From positions 310,001 to 374,000 of the forward strand of contig NZ_PQBZ01000013.1 of assembly GCF_002964665.1 (NCBI RefSeq): DNA of 64,000 nucleotides. Reading direction: 5' to 3'. Position 1 is the first letter of the stretch; every line of letters starts with the position of its first letter. The position numbers and the translations under genes are program-made. This document shows, in pieces, positions 59,420-64,000 of the stretch. Under the pieces are notes generated by a model. It saw nothing but the letters and a program-made list of their open reading frames with translations. It made no database searches and was not told the DNA's origin. This stretch comes from Pseudoalteromonas sp. T1lg23B (GTDB lineage: Bacteria; Pseudomonadota; Gammaproteobacteria; Enterobacterales; Alteromonadaceae).

Positions 59420-59604
59420 GTAAAGTTCCTAATCTATTAACAAATTTTGCTGCGCCATTATAGCTTATAAAGCGCGCAGGGCGACAGAGGAAATAATTAG
59501 CAAATTTTGTGAGCTAAGGTCACAACAATTTATTAGCTTAACGCATAGCATCGTATCGGCTGAGCCTTTATAATAGGCAAAATTCTGAATTTAGGGGAAC
59601 GTGG

Positions 59605-60318
59605 ATGCGTCCAAGCGAAAGAACAGCAAACCAAATAAGACCAGTAACATTTACCCGTAACTATACTATGCATGCCGAAGGGTCGGTGTTGGTAGAGTTC
59701 GGTAACACCAAAGTATTGTGTACTGCCACTGTTGAAGCGGGTGTACCTCGTTTTATGAAAGGTCAAGGTAAAGGCTGGATCACCGCTGAATACGGTATGT
59801 TGCCACGTTCTACTCATACTCGAAATAACCGTGAAGCGGCCAAAGGCAAACAGGGTGGCCGTACCATGGAGATCCAACGTTTGATCGCGCGTGCATTGCG
59901 TGCTGCGGTTGACTTAAAAGCGCTTGGCGAGAACACCATTACCATCGACTGTGACGTACTACAGGCGGATGGCGGTACGCGTACAGCTTCAATCAGTGGT
60001 GCCTGTGTGGCCTTGGTTGATGCGCTAACCTACATGCGTGCTAAGGGTATGATCAACAACAATCCACTTAAGTTTATGATTGCTGCGATTTCGGTTGGGG
60101 TTTACAACGGTGAAGCGATTTCTGATCTAGAGTACCTAGAAGATTCAGAAGCAGAAACTGACATGAACGTGATCATGACTGAAACGGGTAAACTGATTGA
60201 AGTACAGGGCACCGCTGAGGGTGAACCGTTCTCGTTTGAAGAGCTGGATGAGCTACTGGGTTTAGCGAAGCACTCAATCCGCGAAATCATTGATTTACAG
60301 AAAAAAGCACTCGCATAA
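59605..60318 (+). CDS. rph: Ribonuclease PH
   Basis: This 237-residue phosphorolytic 3'-5' exoribonuclease trims tRNA 3' ends. Family features are [20 protein letters not shown], the [20 protein letters not shown] active loop (with conserved Arg) and [20 protein letters not shown] followed by SGA. Length matches E. coli Rph in its full form. Divergent from yicC across 185 bases and 25 bases ahead of pyrE. Confidence 0.96.
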   Translation: MRPSERTANQIRPVTFTRNYTMHAEGSVLVEFGNTKVLCTATVEAGVPRFMKGQGKGWITAEYGMLPRSTHTRNNREAAKGKQGGRTMEIQRLIARALRAAVDLKALGENTITIDCDVLQADGGTRTASISGACVALVDALTYMRAKGMINNNPLKFMIAAISVGVYNGEAISDLEYLEDSEAETDMNVIMTETGKLIEVQGTAEGEPFSFEELDELLGLAKHSIREIIDLQKKALA

Positions 60319-60343
60319 GACCGTTAGATATAATAGGTAAGAC

Positions 60344-60988
60344 ATGAAAGCATATCAAAAAGAGTTTATTGAATTTGCCCTTGAAAAGCAGGTGCTTAAG
60401 TTTGGTGAGTTTACACTGAAATCAGGCCGTACCAGTCCTTACTTTTTTAATGCAGGCCTGTTTAACACTGGTCGTGATTTAGCGCGTTTAGGCCGCTTTT
60501 ATGCTGCAGCACTTGAAGATGCGGGCATTGCGTATGACGTTTTATTTGGCCCAGCGTACAAAGGCATTCCAATTGCTACCACCACCGCGGTTGCATTGGC
60601 GGATCACTACAACAAAGACGTGCCTTACTGCTTTAATCGTAAAGAGAAAAAGCAACATGGTGAAGGTGGTTCGTTGGTCGGGTCAGCGCTGGAAGGTCGT
60701 ATCATGTTAGTTGATGATGTGATCACCGCAGGTACTGCGATTCGTGAGTCAATGGAGATCATTGCACAGGCGGGCGCAGATTTATCAGGCGTATTGATTG
60801 CGTTAGACCGTCAGGAAAAAGGCAAAGCTGAGCTGTCTGCGATTCAAGAAGTTGAACGTGACTTTAACACTCAAGTGGTGTCTATCGTTAAATTGGCTGA
60901 TTTGATCACTTACCTTGAGCAACAAGGTGGTATGGCAGAGCACCTAGAAGCGGTGAAGGCTTACCGTGACCAATACGGTGTTGCGTAA
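60344..60988 (+). CDS. pyrE: Orotate phosphoribosyltransferase
   Basis: This 214-residue enzyme of pyrimidine synthesis converts orotate and PRPP to orotidine 5'-phosphate. The PRPP-binding motif [18 protein letters not shown] and the [10 protein letters not shown] flexible loop are intact, as is [15 protein letters not shown]. It follows rph in the conserved rph-pyrE arrangement and is closed by an intrinsic terminator. Confidence 0.97.
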   Translation: MKAYQKEFIEFALEKQVLKFGEFTLKSGRTSPYFFNAGLFNTGRDLARLGRFYAAALEDAGIAYDVLFGPAYKGIPIATTTAVALADHYNKDVPYCFNRKEKKQHGEGGSLVGSALEGRIMLVDDVITAGTAIRESMEIIAQAGADLSGVLIALDRQEKGKAELSAIQEVERDFNTQVVSIVKLADLITYLEQQGGMAEHLEAVKAYRDQYGVA

Positions 60989-61008
60989 TTGCCGGTTAAA
61001 CTATTAGT

Positions 61009-61038
61009 AAAAATGCCAGTCTGTGACTGGCATTTTTT
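61009..61038 (+). terminator. Intrinsic terminator after pyrE
   Basis: A perfect AATGCCAGTC / GACTGGCATT stem with a 3-base loop is followed by an eight-T run, 20 bases beyond the pyrE stop. Confidence 0.92.
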
Positions 61039-61194
61039 TTATCTAAACTCATAAAAAGTTCAGCATAAGCGGTTATTATTGCCGATTGCGCATAGCTGTT
61101 TTGCTCGGCCAAAATTGGTTTATTGCGTTTAAATTTGGCATAGTAGACACCCTGCCAATGGCGGTATAAATATTAGAAAAGGCAAATTATTTTC

Positions 61195-62568
61195 ATGGCA
61201 AGTCAGCAAACTAAGCAACAGCATATACATATTTTAGGGATCTGTGGCACGTTTATGGGCGGCATTGCGGCGATTGCGCAAGCGCTGGGTTTTAGAGTGA
61301 CCGGCTCAGATCAAAATGTGTATCCGCCAATGAGCACCCAACTTGAGTCTTTAGGTATTGAGCTAACCACGGGTTATGACCCCGCGCAACTAGAGCCTGC
61401 CCCAGACATGGTGGTGATCGGTAACGCAATGAGCCGAGGCAATCCGTGTGTTGAGTATGTGCTTGAGCAGCGTATCCCTTATACCTCAGGCCCAGAATGG
61501 CTAAAACACAATTTACTGCAAAATGCTTGGGTGCTGGCGGTGGCGGGGACTCATGGAAAAACCACCACAGCCAGTATGTTGGCGTGGTTGTTGGAATATG
61601 CTGGCTTACGTCCAGGTTTTTTGATTGGCGGTATTGTACAAAATTTTGGCGTATCAGCGCGTATCAGCGATACCCCGTTTTTTGTGATTGAAGCGGATGA
61701 ATATGACACCGCGTTTTTTGATAAGCGCAGTAAGTTTTTGCATTACTTGCCACGCACGTTGATCATGAACAACCTTGAGTTTGATCACGCTGATATATTT
61801 AGCGATCTCAACGCCATACAGACACAGTTCCATCACTTACTGCGTACTTTACCGTCGCAAGGCAAGGCCATTTATCCGCAAGATGATGAGCCACTAGCTG
61901 AGGTGATCAAACGCGGTTTTTGGAGCCAGCAGGAAACCCTAAACGGCGATTGGACGTATAAACTCTTGCAAAGCGATGGCTCTAAATTTGAGGTTTATCT
62001 CCATGGTGCACTGGCAGGCGTTGTTAACTGGTCGGCCATTGGCGAGCATAATGTTAAAAATGCCATGATGGCGATTGCGGCAGCGCGTCATGTGGGCATT
62101 CCAGTGTCGGTAAGCATTGACGCACTCAGTGAATTTAAATCACCCAAACGCCGCATGGAATTACTGGGCGAAGTAAACGGTGTGCGTGTGTACGATGACT
62201 TTGCGCATCATCCCACCGCGATAAAAACCACGCTTGCGGGGTTAAAGGCGAGTGTGGGTGATGACTCAGTGATTGCCATTTTAGAGCCGCGCTCAAACAC
62301 CATGAAGATGGGGGTGCATCAAAGCACCTTATTGGACTCTTTGGCGCTGGCTGATGAAGCCTATTTGTTTGAACCGCAGGGGCTGGGTTGGTCGCTGCGC
62401 GAGCAAGCGCAAAAAGCCGGGCGCAAGTGTAGTGATAGCATTGACGAGATCATTACTCAGGTGTGTGAGCATGCGCAGCCCGGGCAACATATTTTGATCA
62501 TGAGTAACGGTGGCTTTGACGGGCTACATCAAAAGTTACTTCAAGCGCTCAAGCAGCGAATTAACTAA
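61195..62568 (+). CDS. mpl: UDP-N-acetylmuramate:L-alanyl-gamma-D-glutamyl-meso-diaminopimelate ligase
   Basis: This 457-residue Mur-ligase-family enzyme of peptidoglycan recycling reattaches the recovered tripeptide to UDP-MurNAc. Features are [20 protein letters not shown], the ATP-binding P-loop [38 protein letters not shown] and [15 protein letters not shown]. The MGG in the first loop and length distinguish Mpl from MurC. It lies 13 bases ahead of ubiX. Confidence 0.95.
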   Translation: MASQQTKQQHIHILGICGTFMGGIAAIAQALGFRVTGSDQNVYPPMSTQLESLGIELTTGYDPAQLEPAPDMVVIGNAMSRGNPCVEYVLEQRIPYTSGPEWLKHNLLQNAWVLAVAGTHGKTTTASMLAWLLEYAGLRPGFLIGGIVQNFGVSARISDTPFFVIEADEYDTAFFDKRSKFLHYLPRTLIMNNLEFDHADIFSDLNAIQTQFHHLLRTLPSQGKAIYPQDDEPLAEVIKRGFWSQQETLNGDWTYKLLQSDGSKFEVYLHGALAGVVNWSAIGEHNVKNAMMAIAAARHVGIPVSVSIDALSEFKSPKRRMELLGEVNGVRVYDDFAHHPTAIKTTLAGLKASVGDDSVIAILEPRSNTMKMGVHQSTLLDSLALADEAYLFEPQGLGWSLREQAQKAGRKCSDSIDEIITQVCEHAQPGQHILIMSNGGFDGLHQKLLQALKQRIN

Positions 62569-62581
62569 GCAGGAACTTAAT

Positions 62582-63205
62582 GTGAGCGAGTTTAAACCCG
62601 CCATAACTTTGGCATTTAGCGGCGCTTCGGGCGCACCTTACGGACTGCGTTTGTTAGAAGTATTGGTCGCCATGAATTATCAAGTGTATGTGCTTATCTC
62701 AAGTGCGGCACGGGTGGTACTCGATACGGAGTCGGGCATCAAACTTTCGGGCAACGAACAAAAGGCCACTGAGCAGTTAAGCGCCTTGTATCAGGCCAAG
62801 CCTGAGCAAATCAAAGTATTTGGTAAAGATAACTGGTTTAGCCCGGTTGCGTCTGGCTCGGCCGCACCGAAAAAAATGGTGGTATGCCCGTGTAGTGCGG
62901 GGTCTGTGTCTGCCATTGCTATGGGGGCGTCGGACAATTTGTTAGAGCGCGCCGCGGATGTAGTAATAAAAGAACGCGGTCAACTGATTTTAGTACCTAG
63001 AGAAACCCCGTTTAGCTCTATTCACCTTGAAAATATGCTTAAGCTTAGCCAGCTTGGCGTCACTATTATGCCGGCGGCTCCGGGTTTTTATCACCAGCCA
63101 GAATCGATTCAGGATTTAGTCGACTTTATGGTGGCCCGTATTCTTGATCATTTAAACATCGAACATACCTTGGCGAAGCGCTGGGGTTATGGAGAACAAC
63201 ACTAA
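62582..63205 (+). CDS. ubiX: Flavin prenyltransferase UbiX
   Basis: This enzyme joins dimethylallyl phosphate to FMN to make prenylated FMN, the cofactor of UbiD in ubiquinone synthesis. The GTG at 62582 is chosen because it follows AGGAACTT and gives the normal N-terminus ([20 protein letters not shown]); a longer frame overlaps mpl. Other signatures are [37 protein letters not shown] and [17 protein letters not shown]. The product is 207 residues. Confidence 0.94.
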   Translation: MSEFKPAITLAFSGASGAPYGLRLLEVLVAMNYQVYVLISSAARVVLDTESGIKLSGNEQKATEQLSALYQAKPEQIKVFGKDNWFSPVASGSAAPKKMVVCPCSAGSVSAIAMGASDNLLERAADVVIKERGQLILVPRETPFSSIHLENMLKLSQLGVTIMPAAPGFYHQPESIQDLVDFMVARILDHLNIEHTLAKRWGYGEQH

Positions 63206-63206
63206 C

Positions 63207-64000
63207 ATGACGATAGCACTGAATATCAAAGGCTTGAGAAAAGTCTATAAAAACGGCGTTGAGGCCGTAAAAGGGATAGATTTACAAGTTGAGCAGGGCG
63301 ACTTTTTTGCGTTGCTTGGTCCCAATGGCGCGGGAAAATCGACCACCATCGGCGTCATCGCTTCACTGGTTAACAAAACACAAGGGCAAGTTGAAGTATT
63401 TGGGCATAGTATTGATACCGCACTTGAAGATGCAAAATCAGAGCTGGGCCTAGTACCACAAGAGTTTAACTTTGGTCAGTTTGAAACGCTCAACCAGATT
63501 TTGGTCAATCAAGCTGGCTACTATGGTGTACCGCGAGCCTTGGCCCATGAACGCGCTGAAAAATACCTAAAGCAGCTTGGCTTGTTTGATAAAAAAGATA
63601 AGCAAGCACGCACGCTATCGGGCGGTATGAAGCGTCGTTTAATGATTGCTAGAGCCTTGATGCATGAGCCAAAGTTATTGATCCTCGATGAACCAACGGC
63701 GGGGGTAGACATCGAACTGCGTCGCTCAATGTGGGATTTTTTACGACAAATCAACAAGCAAGGCGTGACCATCATTCTTACCACTCACTACCTTGAAGAA
63801 GCCGAGTTACTGTGTAAAAACATCGCCATTATCGATAAAGGCGTGATTGTTGAAAACACCACCATCAAAGCGTTGCTTGCCAAGTTAGATAAAGAAACCT
63901 TTGTGCTTGATTTAAAAGCCCCGATTCAACCTGTTACCCTTACGGGTTATCAATTCACTATGGTCGATGATCACACGGTAGAAGTGGAAGTGGCCAAATC
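63207..64000 (+). CDS. ABC transporter ATP-binding protein (partial, YadG-like)
   Basis: The ATG at 63207, 1 base after the ubiX stop codon, opens a frame that runs off the window. The visible 264 residues contain Walker A LLGPNGAGKSTTIGVI, the Q-loop LVPQEFNFG, signature LSGGMKRRLMIARAL, Walker B LLILDEPTAGVD and the switch His in ILTTHYLEE. The sequence resembles YadG of the YadGH exporter. The permease gene would lie beyond 64000. Confidence 0.9.
   Translation, partial: MTIALNIKGLRKVYKNGVEAVKGIDLQVEQGDFFALLGPNGAGKSTTIGVIASLVNKTQGQVEVFGHSIDTALEDAKSELGLVPQEFNFGQFETLNQILVNQAGYYGVPRALAHERAEKYLKQLGLFDKKDKQARTLSGGMKRRLMIARALMHEPKLLILDEPTAGVDIELRRSMWDFLRQINKQGVTIILTTHYLEEAELLCKNIAIIDKGVIVENTTIKALLAKLDKETFVLDLKAPIQPVTLTGYQFTMVDDHTVEVEVAK

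Noticed and set aside
62510..62581. Longer UbiX start inside mpl
   Set aside because: The extension would overlap the end of mpl in another frame. The GTG at 62582 has a ribosome-binding site and gives the usual N-terminus.

Overview
The window looks like a chromosome segment of a marine gammaproteobacterium of the Alteromonadales, most likely Pseudoalteromonas or a close relative. This rests on gene order (tolC, nudF, yqiB, cpdA, yqiA, parE, parC; yicC, rph, pyrE, mpl, ubiX) and protein similarity recalled from memory, not on a search.

Layout. (1) 1-11.2 kb is core chromosome: a TcpQ-like envelope protein, a lipid A acyltransferase, TolC, then a rightward run nudF-yqiB-cpdA-yqiA-parE-(PQQ-type dehydrogenase)-parC closed by a terminator. 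(2) 11.4-12.6 kb is a lone outer-membrane beta-barrel gene, followed by about 700 bases of very AT-rich DNA. (3) 13.27-31.95 kb is a rightward 15-gene biosynthetic cluster that I do not recognise as any described pathway. It encodes an ACP-alpha-oxoamine synthase fusion, an arginine:glycine-type amidinotransferase, a flavin amine oxidase, a fatty acid desaturase, a sterol-desaturase-type hydroxylase, two fatty acyl-AMP ligases, a stand-alone ACP, a FabZ-like dehydratase, two Rieske oxygenases, a GST, a YcaQ-type DNA glycosylase, an RND/MMPL exporter and a LolA-like lipoprotein-sorting protein. The set suggests a guanidino-bearing long-chain amino-lipid or alkaloid that is exported and may damage DNA. 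(4) 32-36.6 kb is a small regulatory region with an XRE pair and three copies of an XRE/multi-membrane-span module. It ends in a relic of an integrase leader and an attachment site. (5) 36.6-58.56 kb is a genomic island in the 3' end of yicC, flanked by 21-bp copies of the last yicC codons. Its defence half (37.3-50.8 kb) holds a type I restriction-modification system with two HsdM subunits plus DUF4062 and AlbA_2-type proteins, followed by a Hachiman pair (HamA, HamB) whose helicase appears frameshifted. Its mobility half (50.8-58.4 kb) holds two strongly folded non-coding segments, a second tyrosine recombinase, an XRE repressor with paired operators, four copies of a GCATGC-centred palindrome, a DUF927 helicase/primase-like protein, two excisionase/AlpA-like proteins, a PD-(D/E)XK protein and the P4-type integrase. 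(6) 58.56-64 kb is core again: yicC, rph, pyrE, mpl, ubiX and the start of an ABC transporter.

Everything between parC and yicC (about 47 kb) could be accessory DNA accumulated at one hot spot. A degenerate integrase leader beside the inner att copy shows that at least two related elements have used this site. The two most interesting parts are the cluster in region 3 and the unexplained structured, palindromic DNA between 50.8 and 53.8 kb.
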